Source of the DNA: Planctomycetota bacterium
GTDB lineage: Bacteria; Planctomycetota; B15-G4
Length of the DNA stretch: 64,000 bases
NCBI GenBank assembly: GCA_020638905.1
Contig: JACKHP010000018.1
Location: 1-64,000 of the forward strand
Direction of reading: 5' to 3'
Below the pieces are notes generated by a model, which was not told where the DNA came from, did not search any database, and worked only from the letters and a program-made list of their open reading frames with translations. The position numbers and the translations under genes are program-made. Positions 16,581 to 24,020 of this stretch are shown here, in pieces; the first letter of the stretch is position 1; each line of letters starts with the position of its first letter.

Positions 16581-18341
16581 TCAGAGCGGCGGGACGCAGA
16601 GACGCAGCGGCTCGTCGTCCTGCAACTCGAACGTCGTCTCGGCCACCGGATCGGTCTCGTCGCGCTGCCACGCGAGTGCATAGCGGCCCGCAGGCAGGCC
16701 GAGGATCGTCTGTTCGCCGGCGCGCAAGCGTTCGGGCGGATCCAGGTGGCGCAGCGCCTCGGCCAGCGCGCTCTCGGAGGGCACGGCCTCGAGTCGGGCC
16801 AGCACGCCGTCGTCGAGCACGATCGTGAGCACCGTGCGCGTCGTGTCGATGCACGATGGCGGCAGCACGCTGCACGGCTCGTCGACGTGCAGGGTTCCCG
16901 CGGCGAGGATGGTGTTGCCGGACCACCCGCCGCGCACGACGCACACGATTTCGCCGGTGAAGGGCACCGAGATCGTGAAGTTGCCGTCGACGTCGACCGG
17001 CCTTGCGCCGCTCGAGACACCGAGCGCGTCGATCACCTCGACCGAGCGCCCGAGGGTGGGTGGGCCGAGCACGATCCCGGCCAGCGTGCTCGGCGGTGGC
17101 ACGACGACGTCGTGCCAGGTCCGCTCGCCCGCGCGCAGCTCGATCTGCTCGGCGTGCTTCACGCCGGGGGTGTGGACCTCGAGCCGGTAGCGGCCGGGAG
17201 GCAGCGCCGGGAACATGAAGTGCAGGTCGTCGCGCAGCTCGACCGTCGTCACGAAGCGCGCCGGGCCGAGCGACACGAGCCCGAGCGTCGTGAGCCCCTT
17301 CAGGGTCTCCGAGACGCCGGCGACGTGTCCCCCGAGCGCCGCGTGGGCCGGGACGTCGAGATCGATGTCGAGTCGCTCGTCGGGCTCGAGGTGCAGCACG
17401 TCCGACCAGGCCAGCGGCGTGCGTGGGTCGGCCAGCACGGTGAGGACGAAGTCGCCCGGGGCGCGCGTGGCCAGTTCGAACCTCCCGTCGGCGTCGGTCG
17501 TGCCGTGTGCGGTCTCGGGGATGCGACCTCGCAGCCGCTCGAAGCCGCTCGGGTCGACACGTTCCAGGTTCACCTTGGCGTCGAGCCCTGCGCCATCGGC
17601 CGAGGCGTCGGTGATCCGTCCGCGGACGACGGCGCGATCGCGTAGCACGAGGTCGAGTTCCGCGAGCTCGAAGCGATGCGGATCGGCGAGATCGAACCAC
17701 GGACTCGCGACGGGATCGCTCGCCTCGGCCGTGGCGACGACCCGCACGCGCCGCGCGTCGACCGGCAGTTCCCAGCCGCCGACGTCGAAACGTCCCGAGG
17801 CGTCGAGGCGCGGCTCGAAGAGCTGGCCCGTGCGGTCCCCGTCGGTGTCGAGGCGCAGCGAGACGCTCGCCGGCGGCACGCCGTCGGCTGCGCGGACGCG
17901 TCCGGTGACACGATCGAGCGGCACCGCCTCGAAGTGTACGTCGGTCGACGATGCGTCCGCTTCGATCACGACCTCACGCTCGTGCACAGGCCAGCACGGG
18001 TCGTCGAGGGCGAGCGTGTAGCGTCCCGGGTCGAGGCCCGGCCAGACGAGGGGCGACCTCCCGCGCGTGCGCAGCACGAAGCCGTCGGCACGCCGCAGCG
18101 CGAACGAGGGCGGGTTCACGACCTGGCACGGGACGTCGAGTGTCAGCACGATCCGGCCGGGCGCCCTGCGCAGGCCCGACGCGTCGACCCCTGCGTGCGA
18201 CACGGGCGGCGTCGCATCCTGCGCGCGCGAGGCGGGCGCGGCACCGAGTGCGAGCACCAGCAGGGCGAGTGGGACACCTGGTGCCGCGCGCCTCGCCGGA
18301 GGTGAATGCGGTGGCTCGTCGATCTGTCTCGCGATCTTCAT
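16581..18341 (-). CDS. Secreted protein with carboxypeptidase-regulatory-like domains (paralogue C)
   Basis: The 586-residue protein has a signal peptide with a long basic N region and the hydrophobic core PLALLVLALGAAPASRAQD. Beta-sandwich repeats follow (VTGRVRAADGVPPASVSL, VRGRITDASADGAG, TTDADGRFELATRAPGDF, LAGIVLGPPTLGRSV) and a C-terminal LGLPAGRYALAW close to that of its neighbours. The start at 18341 was chosen because GGAG lies 8 bases upstream. Two further in-frame starts (18365, 18392) only add a basic extension. Unlike A and B it appears to be cleaved and released rather than anchored. It shares SPWFDLADPHRF with the SDWIAxDDP motif of the others. Confidence 0.83.
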   Translation of the reverse strand: MKIARQIDEPPHSPPARRAAPGVPLALLVLALGAAPASRAQDATPPVSHAGVDASGLRRAPGRIVLTLDVPCQVVNPPSFALRRADGFVLRTRGRSPLVWPGLDPGRYTLALDDPCWPVHEREVVIEADASSTDVHFEAVPLDRVTGRVRAADGVPPASVSLRLDTDGDRTGQLFEPRLDASGRFDVGGWELPVDARRVRVVATAEASDPVASPWFDLADPHRFELAELDLVLRDRAVVRGRITDASADGAGLDAKVNLERVDPSGFERLRGRIPETAHGTTDADGRFELATRAPGDFVLTVLADPRTPLAWSDVLHLEPDERLDIDLDVPAHAALGGHVAGVSETLKGLTTLGLVSLGPARFVTTVELRDDLHFMFPALPPGRYRLEVHTPGVKHAEQIELRAGERTWHDVVVPPPSTLAGIVLGPPTLGRSVEVIDALGVSSGARPVDVDGNFTISVPFTGEIVCVVRGGWSGNTILAAGTLHVDEPCSVLPPSCIDTTRTVLTIVLDDGVLARLEAVPSESALAEALRHLDPPERLRAGEQTILGLPAGRYALAWQRDETDPVAETTFELQDDEPLRLCVPPL

Positions 18342-18589
18342 GGTGGTCTCCGGATGCCGGTCCATGCGTCGACGGTGCCCGCGGGCGGCCACGTCCGTCT
18401 CCCGTGATGATCGCGGCCGGGCCGTCGGCCACCCGTGGAGCGCCGGTCGCGGTTCACGCGCGCCATGATGCCATCGCAGGACGTCGCCACGCTCCCCGCG
18501 CTTGACCCCCTGCGCGCGGCGCCGGTACCGTCCCCCGCAGCGTCGTTCGTCCCCGCCTCATCCCCGTCCCGTCGTCGTCGCGAGTCGCC

Positions 18590-20119
18590 ATGCGCGAGCT
18601 GCCCGTCCTCACTCCGCATGAAGAGCGCGCGCGGCGCTTCCTCGAGGCGCGCTTCGCGAAGACCTCGGCCGACGGTGTGTACGAGGCGCACCAGGCGATC
18701 TACGGCTGGGACAGTCCGTACTCGGCGCCCGGCAAGCTCATGCGCTTCAACCTGAACCACGCCATCCTGCGCGCGGCGGGTCAGGTGCGCTTCGCGAGCG
18801 TGCTCGACGTGGGCGGCGCCGAGGGCTACCTCGCGCACCTGCTCGCAGAGGTCTACGGCGCCGAGGCCACGAGCTGCGACCTCTCGGCCGAGGCCTGCGC
18901 GCGCGGCACGCAGCTCTTCGGCTTGCCGACGGTGGCCGTCTCGGCCTCGCGCCTGCCGTTCGACGACGCGAGCTTCGACCTCGTCACGTGCAGCGAGGTG
19001 CTCGAGCATCTCGAAGACCCGATCGGCACGCTGCGCGAGATCCGTCGCGTGGCGCGGCGCGCCGTGATCATCACCACCGAGGAGTTCGCGAGCGACGGAC
19101 TCGCGGCGTACCTCGAACGCTTCCGGCTGGCCGACTTCGATGCGCACGGCGAGCGCAACATCTTCACGCGCCGCGATCTCGAGCTCGGCCTGGGCGAGGG
19201 CGAGCGACGCTGGTGCGGACAGTGCAAGCCGCACCAGTACAGCGAGCACCTCGACCTCGCGACCGCGCGGCGCGCGCTGCACGAGATCGCCGCGGCGGAG
19301 AGCGGTCCGCGCGACGGCGAAGAGGGCATCATCCTCGTGCAGGGGCTCGACGCCGACGTGTGGCGCGAGCGTCCGTTCGACGACGAGGCGCTGTGGACGA
19401 AGCTGTTCGCCGACGTCCACCCGCCGCTGCGCGAGCCGCTCGACATGCAGCGCGGGCTGCATCCCGCGCTCCTGCCGTTGTTCGGCGACGCGCTGCGCGA
19501 AGGCGCCGTCCGCCTGCACGCGGGCGTGCCGCTGGCGTACCGTCCGGCCGACGACGCGGCGCTCGACGAGCAGGCCGAGCGGCTCGAGCTGCTGCGCCGG
19601 ACGTTCCTCGCGCGTCCGCTGCCGGCGCCGCCCGAGCAGATCCGCGAGGCCGCGTTCCTCGAGCGCGTGCTCGACGCGCTGCGCGAGGGCGCGCTGCCCG
19701 GCGCGCTGGCCTCGCCGCGCGACGCCGCGCGCACGCTCGACGATCCCGCCGCGCGCGCGAAGCTCGTCGCGGCGCTCTGGGAGCGCGAGCCCTTCGTGAC
19801 CGGACGCCTCGAAGCGCCGCTCGCCGGCTCGGTCGTGCGCGAGGGCGACGCCTTCGGCGGATGGGCGGTGGCGCACGTCCCGATCACGTCGTTCGTGCTG
19901 CGCGTCGACGGACGCGAATTCGACCTCGGCGCGCCTCAGCCGCGTCCCGACGTGGCCGCGCGCTTCCCCGAGCAGCCGCACGCGGGCGCGTCGGGCTTCA
20001 GCGGGGCCTTCCTCGGCGTGGCCGGCTTCGCGGGACGCAGGCGCATCGCCTTCGTGGCCAGGCTCGAGGGCGGCGCCTCGGCGGTGTTCGCGGAGGTCGA
20101 GCTCGAGCTGCGGGGCTGA
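18590..20119 (+). CDS. Class I SAM-dependent methyltransferase with long C-terminal extension
   Basis: The 509-residue protein has an N-terminal helical cap followed by a class I methyltransferase fold. Motif I is VLDVGGAEGYLAHLLAE (about residues 68-85), then CDLSAEA. The Methyltransf_11-like segment LPFDDASFDLVTCSEVLEHL and the strand VARRAVIITTEEF follow. Residues from about 230 to the end (some 280) contain an Arg/Leu-rich helical region and a beta-rich C terminus that I cannot assign. That makes it about twice the usual length of such enzymes. The acceptor is unknown. No Shine-Dalgarno is evident before the ATG. A GGTACCGT -10-like string about 55 bases upstream may be its promoter. It is divergent from paralogue C. 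Confidence 0.85.
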   Translation: MRELPVLTPHEERARRFLEARFAKTSADGVYEAHQAIYGWDSPYSAPGKLMRFNLNHAILRAAGQVRFASVLDVGGAEGYLAHLLAEVYGAEATSCDLSAEACARGTQLFGLPTVAVSASRLPFDDASFDLVTCSEVLEHLEDPIGTLREIRRVARRAVIITTEEFASDGLAAYLERFRLADFDAHGERNIFTRRDLELGLGEGERRWCGQCKPHQYSEHLDLATARRALHEIAAAESGPRDGEEGIILVQGLDADVWRERPFDDEALWTKLFADVHPPLREPLDMQRGLHPALLPLFGDALREGAVRLHAGVPLAYRPADDAALDEQAERLELLRRTFLARPLPAPPEQIREAAFLERVLDALREGALPGALASPRDAARTLDDPAARAKLVAALWEREPFVTGRLEAPLAGSVVREGDAFGGWAVAHVPITSFVLRVDGREFDLGAPQPRPDVAARFPEQPHAGASGFSGAFLGVAGFAGRRRIAFVARLEGGASAVFAEVELELRG

Positions 20120-20154
20120 GCGCGCGCCGGGGGTCCCCTCGATCGGCGCGACGG

Positions 20155-20163
20155 TGGTACAAG
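20155..20163 (+). promoter_or_regulatory. Extended -10-like element TGGTACAAG
   Basis: TGGTACAAG fits the TGnTAnnnT pattern seen before other genes in the window. It lies in the 117-bp gap between the methyltransferase stop and the secreted metallopeptidase start, with a predicted leader of about 65 bases. No -35 element is clear. Confidence 0.35.
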
Positions 20164-20236
20164 ACCGACGGACCGGCGCGTCCCCCGCACGACACGCCGC
20201 GACGACGTCGCGACGAGCGACGGGAAGGGAGTCACG

Positions 20237-21994
20237 ATGGGTGCGTGCGCGATCGTGTTGCTCGTGCTGGCCGCGGCGCTGCCGCCCGGCGACGGGCTCG
20301 TGAACGGCGACTTCGAGACCAAGGGCGGCAAGAGCGACCCGGTCCCCGGCTGGACGCTCTCGGTCGGCGCGCGCAACGGCGGCGACGCGCCGCTCTCGGA
20401 GGTCGAGCTCGACGGCAAGACGAAGCACGGCGGCAAGCGCGCGCTGCACGTCTCGGCGCGCAACACGACGCTCGCCTTCCAGATCGTGCAGCAGGACGTC
20501 GCGGTGCGCCTCGGCGGGCACTACCGGCTGACCGGCTTCGCGCGCACCGACGACGTGCGTCGCGAGACGAACGTGAAGGGCATCGCGCAGTTCGACAACT
20601 GCTACCTCGCGCTCTTCGCCTACGACGGGCTGGGTGAGCTGTGTGGGCGGCAGATCGCCTTCCCCGACCGCTCGCAGCACGACTGGCAGGCACTCACGCT
20701 CGACTTCGACGCACCGCAGACCGCGCGGCGCATCGCGGTCACGATGTTCCTGTCGGTCTCGGGCGACCTGTGGTTCGACGACCTGGCGCTCGAGATCGAG
20801 GGCGGCGACGAGGTCCCCGAGCCGGCTCTCGTGTTCGAGGAGGACTTCGAGGGTCTCGACGCGCTCCCGCCGGCGTGGCTCGTCGAGGAGGGCGCGCGCA
20901 ACGGCGGCACCGAGCCCGTCTCCGAGACGACCGTCGACCGCCACGAGGGCGCGGGACGCAGCAGGCGCAGCCTGCGGCTCTCGGGCGACAGGCACACGAT
21001 CCTGTGGAACGGCGTCGACCGCTTCTTCGCCGCCGACCCCGGCGACGTGTTCGAGTTCACCGGCACGGTCTCCGCGAAGGACGTGCACCAGGAGGTGAAC
21101 ACGCTCGGCATCCAGCAGTTCGCGAACCTGCACGCACGCCTCGTGTTCTTCGACGAGTCGGGCGCCACCGTCGGCGCGCCCCGCTTCGCCCAGCCCGGCA
21201 GCGGCACGTTCGACTGGACGCCGCTCGAGCTGCGCGCGGTCGCGCCCGAGGGCGCGGTGCGCGGCATGCTCGGCCTGTTCCTCTCGATGTCGGGCACGGC
21301 GTGGTTCGACGACCTGCGCCTCACCCGCCAGGTCGGGGGACGTCCCGCGTACGCCGACTGGCTGTTGCACGAGACAGGGCACCTCGTGATGCGCTATCCG
21401 CCCGACCATCCGTTCGCGCCGCGCATCGACGAGATCGGCGCGCGCTTCGAGGAGGCCGCGCTGCGCATCTGCGCCGCGCTCGACGTCGACCCGGGCGCGC
21501 CGGTGACGATGTTCCTCTATCGCGACGACGCCCAGGGACAGGCGCTCACCGGACGCGACCTCGCATACGCCGAACCAGAGCGGCGCGCGGTGCACCAGGG
21601 CCCGAACAACACGATCGGGCACGAGCTCGTGCACGTCTACGCGCTCGGTCTCGGCTACGCGCGCACCGCCCTGCTCGGCGAGGGACTCGGCGTGTGGCTC
21701 GACGGAGCGTCCGACGACGACCACCACGCGCGCGCGGCCGACCTGTTGCGCAAGGGCGAGCTGCCGACGCTGGACGCGCTGCTCGACGACTTCCGTGCGC
21801 AAGCCGCCGGCTATCCCGCGGCCGGTTCGTTCTGCGGCTACGTGATCGCGACGTACGGCATGGACGCGTTCCGGCGCCTCTATCCGCTCGGCGACCTGCG
21901 CGCGGCGGCGCCTTCGGTGCTCGGCGCGGATCTCGCCGACGTCGACGGCCAGTGGCGCAAGTTCCTGGCCGACCGCTTCCCGGGCGACGGCTGA
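20237..21994 (+). CDS. Secreted gluzincin-like metallopeptidase with two N-terminal beta-sandwich modules
   Basis: The 585-residue protein starts with a short signal peptide (MGACAIVLLVLAAALPPGDG). Two homologous carbohydrate-binding-module-like sandwiches follow: module 1, about residues 20-190, with LVNGDFETKGGKSDPVPGW and LWFDDLALEIEG; module 2, about 195-370, with EEDFEGLDALPPAWLVEEG and AWFDDLRLTRQ. The C-terminal domain has HELVH at about residue 462, a zincin HExxH motif. About 17 residues later GEGLGVWLDG supplies the likely third-ligand Glu of the gluzincin/peptidase-MA type. This suggests a zinc peptidase targeted to glycans or glycoproteins outside the cell; substrate unknown. The ATG has GGGAAGGGAG a few bases upstream. 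It is followed by the hexanucleotide repeat and a convergent membrane-protein gene. Confidence 0.85.
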   Translation: MGACAIVLLVLAAALPPGDGLVNGDFETKGGKSDPVPGWTLSVGARNGGDAPLSEVELDGKTKHGGKRALHVSARNTTLAFQIVQQDVAVRLGGHYRLTGFARTDDVRRETNVKGIAQFDNCYLALFAYDGLGELCGRQIAFPDRSQHDWQALTLDFDAPQTARRIAVTMFLSVSGDLWFDDLALEIEGGDEVPEPALVFEEDFEGLDALPPAWLVEEGARNGGTEPVSETTVDRHEGAGRSRRSLRLSGDRHTILWNGVDRFFAADPGDVFEFTGTVSAKDVHQEVNTLGIQQFANLHARLVFFDESGATVGAPRFAQPGSGTFDWTPLELRAVAPEGAVRGMLGLFLSMSGTAWFDDLRLTRQVGGRPAYADWLLHETGHLVMRYPPDHPFAPRIDEIGARFEEAALRICAALDVDPGAPVTMFLYRDDAQGQALTGRDLAYAEPERRAVHQGPNNTIGHELVHVYALGLGYARTALLGEGLGVWLDGASDDDHHARAADLLRKGELPTLDALLDDFRAQAAGYPAAGSFCGYVIATYGMDAFRRLYPLGDLRAAAPSVLGADLADVDGQWRKFLADRFPGDG

Positions 21995-22000
21995 CGCGCG

Positions 22001-22138
22001 GGTTCGGTTTCGGTTTCGGTTTCGGTTTCGGGTTCGGTTTCGGGATCGGGATCGGGATCGGGATCGGGATCGGGATCGGGATCGGGATCGGGATCGGGAT
22101 CGGGATCGGGATCGGGATCGGGATCGGGATCGGGTTCG
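22001..22138. repeat. Hexanucleotide tandem repeat, 23 units
   Basis: The 138 bases are 23 in-register hexamers: seven GGTTCG/GTTTCG units, fifteen uninterrupted GGATCG units (22043-22132), and a final GGTTCG. The array fills most of the 170-bp gap between two convergent genes (metallopeptidase stop at 21994, CopD-like stop at 22165). Each GGATCG contains a GATC, giving fifteen GATC sites spaced 6 bp apart. Because the unit is a multiple of three, all frames stay open across it, producing artefactual Gly-Ile/Gly-Phe or Arg-Ser repeat frames. The copy number is likely to vary between strains through slippage. It could act as a terminator-region spacer or a binding-site array; neither is shown. 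Confidence 0.95.
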
Positions 22139-22164
22139 CCGACCGGATGCCGTCCGAAGTGGCC

Positions 22165-22608
22165 CTACACCAATCCCCCGGTGCGGATCGCCACGCCGAC
22201 GAACACGAACAGCACCGCGAGCACCGTGACCGGGACGATGTGCCAGGCCATCGCGGGCAGGCGCTCGGCGTCGAGGCCGGGCAGCACCTTCTGCTTGGCG
22301 TGCAGCGCGAGCGCGGCCGTGGCCGCGAGCAGCAGCAACTTCACGAAGACGAGCACGCCTGCGCGGTCGTCGAACGCGAACCAGCGCGCCATGTCGGGCA
22401 CGTGGTGCAGCGCGAGCAGGATGCCGGTCACGATCTGCACCAGCAGCGCCGGCATGCCGATCGTCTCGAAGCCCTCCTCGAAGCGCAGCAGGCCGGGCAC
22501 GTCGCGTTCGCGCAGCACGCGCGGCAGCACGGTGGTGGCGAGCACGAGGTGCCCGCCGGTCCAGATCGCGGCACCGAGGACGTGCAGCACGACGAGCCAG
22601 GCGTACAT
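22165..22608 (-). CDS. CopD-like four-helix integral membrane protein
   Basis: The 147-residue protein is almost entirely hydrophobic, with about four transmembrane helices: MYAWLVVLHVLGAAIWTGG, PALLVQIVTGILLALHHV, VLVFVKLLLLAATAALALHA and VPVTVLAVLFVFVGVAI. His residues lie within helices (LHVLGAA, GGHLVL, ALHHV, LALHAKQ), as in CopD/YozB-like and related haem- or copper-associated membrane families. The start at 22608 gives a membrane helix from residue 2. The upstream in-frame ATG at 22656 adds only a Pro/Arg extension. The exact family and function are uncertain. The gene ends 27 bp from the hexanucleotide repeat. Confidence 0.75.
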   Translation of the reverse strand: MYAWLVVLHVLGAAIWTGGHLVLATTVLPRVLRERDVPGLLRFEEGFETIGMPALLVQIVTGILLALHHVPDMARWFAFDDRAGVLVFVKLLLLAATAALALHAKQKVLPGLDAERLPAMAWHIVPVTVLAVLFVFVGVAIRTGGLV

Positions 22609-22870
22609 CGGGCGTGGACTCCGGCGAGGGACGCGGTCGGGCGCCCATGATGGCATGGTCCCGGTCTTGTCTCACCCGCCGCATCACGCCGGCGTGCCGG
22701 GTGCAGGCACCGCGTTGTCCTGCCAGCGATACACTGACCGGCACGCCTCCCCGCGCGACGCCGAGCCGCGCCCGAGGATCGCTGGCCGCTCGGCAACGTC
22801 CGCTTGATCCATTCAGCGTGAACGGTCATGCCGGACGACACAGCCTGATCTTCTCGGGGACCTGACGACC

Positions 22871-23920
22871 ATGACGCATCCCGACGATATTCACCGGCTT
22901 CCACGCCCCCCCGCGACGGAGAGGATGAGCTGGCTCACGCCATGCTCTCTCGCGGTCCTCGTCATCCTCTGTCTTCCTCCGTCTGCCCGGTGCTCCTCGT
23001 CGGGGCTCGTGACGCCCATTCGCTGGCTGTGTCATGAGGCGGATGTCGCCGTGCTGGCGCGTCCGACCGGCGCTGTGAAGGACGGCGTGGTCGAGTTGGC
23101 CGTCGAGGATTCCTTGGGGGGAAGCGTCGGAGTCGGCGAGACGCTCCAAGTGAGAGCAGATCTCTCGAGCGACCTCCCCTGGCTCATGACCGACGGGGGC
23201 GCCTGGGGCCGCGCTTCGTACTTCTATTCCGGCGTGAGCGCACTCTGCTTCCTGAGCAGGAGCGGTGCCGGGGCGTACGAGCCCATCGAAGGACATACTA
23301 GCGTGCGCCTGGTGGACGTGCCGGGCTGCGAGTCTCGATCGGCGGCGGTCGATGTCGTTCGCGCCTGGTGTCGACTCGAACGGTCGCCGGGGGTCGAGTT
23401 GCCAGCCTCCGGCATCTCGATCAGGGCGAGGTTCGATGCCGAGCAGGCGCCGATCCTCGACCTGCTCACGCGCATGATCGTCGAGGACACCTACAGGAGT
23501 GACGCGATCTTCGATCTCCTGCCCTGGACGCCGATCCTGAAACAGCGATCGAGGTTGTTGATGGCTGCCAGGTTCTTGGGGCCGCGCCATGCGGCTGCCC
23601 TCCTGCAGGTGCTCGACGAGCGGGCCGTGAGTGGTCAGGAAGCTCTCCGTCTCGCCTTGATCCTCTCCGATGCCGTGCCGTGCGGGGACTGCGAGTCGCG
23701 TGCCGTCCTGGCGCGTTGCCTGCTCGATCTCGTCAAGTCGCTCGACGACGGCCCGGACGTGGCGGTCGCCCTGCACGCCTCGGTGAGCGGCGGAGACAGG
23801 CTCTCCGAGCTGGCGTCCGAGTTCATCGGGCAACCTCCCGGCCCGGCGAGGGATGACGTGCTCGCCGAGTACATCGCCCTCGCGGAGACCCTGCAGCGCG
23901 TCGAGCCCTGCGACGGGTAG
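22871..23920 (+). CDS. Secreted protein of unknown function
   Basis: The 349-residue product has an N-terminal hydrophobic segment (LTPCSLAVLVILCLPPSARC) compatible with a signal peptide or lipoprotein signal ending at a Cys. A beta-rich region with several Cys residues follows, then a helical C-terminal half (about residues 195-349: ALRLALILSDAVPCGDCES and similar). No family is recognised. Codon third positions are less GC-saturated than in neighbouring genes, with more A/T-ending codons, hinting at a different history. A start at 22925, preceded by GGAGAGG, is an alternative. A TACACT -10-like hexamer lies at 22730-22735. The gene precedes, in the same direction, the pair of FG-GAP genes. 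Confidence 0.65.
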   Translation: MTHPDDIHRLPRPPATERMSWLTPCSLAVLVILCLPPSARCSSSGLVTPIRWLCHEADVAVLARPTGAVKDGVVELAVEDSLGGSVGVGETLQVRADLSSDLPWLMTDGGAWGRASYFYSGVSALCFLSRSGAGAYEPIEGHTSVRLVDVPGCESRSAAVDVVRAWCRLERSPGVELPASGISIRARFDAEQAPILDLLTRMIVEDTYRSDAIFDLLPWTPILKQRSRLLMAARFLGPRHAAALLQVLDERAVSGQEALRLALILSDAVPCGDCESRAVLARCLLDLVKSLDDGPDVAVALHASVSGGDRLSELASEFIGQPPGPARDDVLAEYIALAETLQRVEPCDG

Positions 23921-24020
23921 CTTCTGGAGCCTGCGTCGTGGTGCCGCGCGTGCGACGGCCCGGTTGCGGGATCCGTGCCGCGGGTCGATACTCGACGCAT
24001 CACGGATGGAGGAGCCCGCG

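Noticed and set aside
18338..22744. A 1468-residue minus-strand open frame with an Arg-Ser repeat tract
   Set aside because: It crosses the hexanucleotide array, whose unit keeps every frame open, and is antisense to the methyltransferase and metallopeptidase, which have clear domains. The Arg-Ser tract is a repeat artefact.
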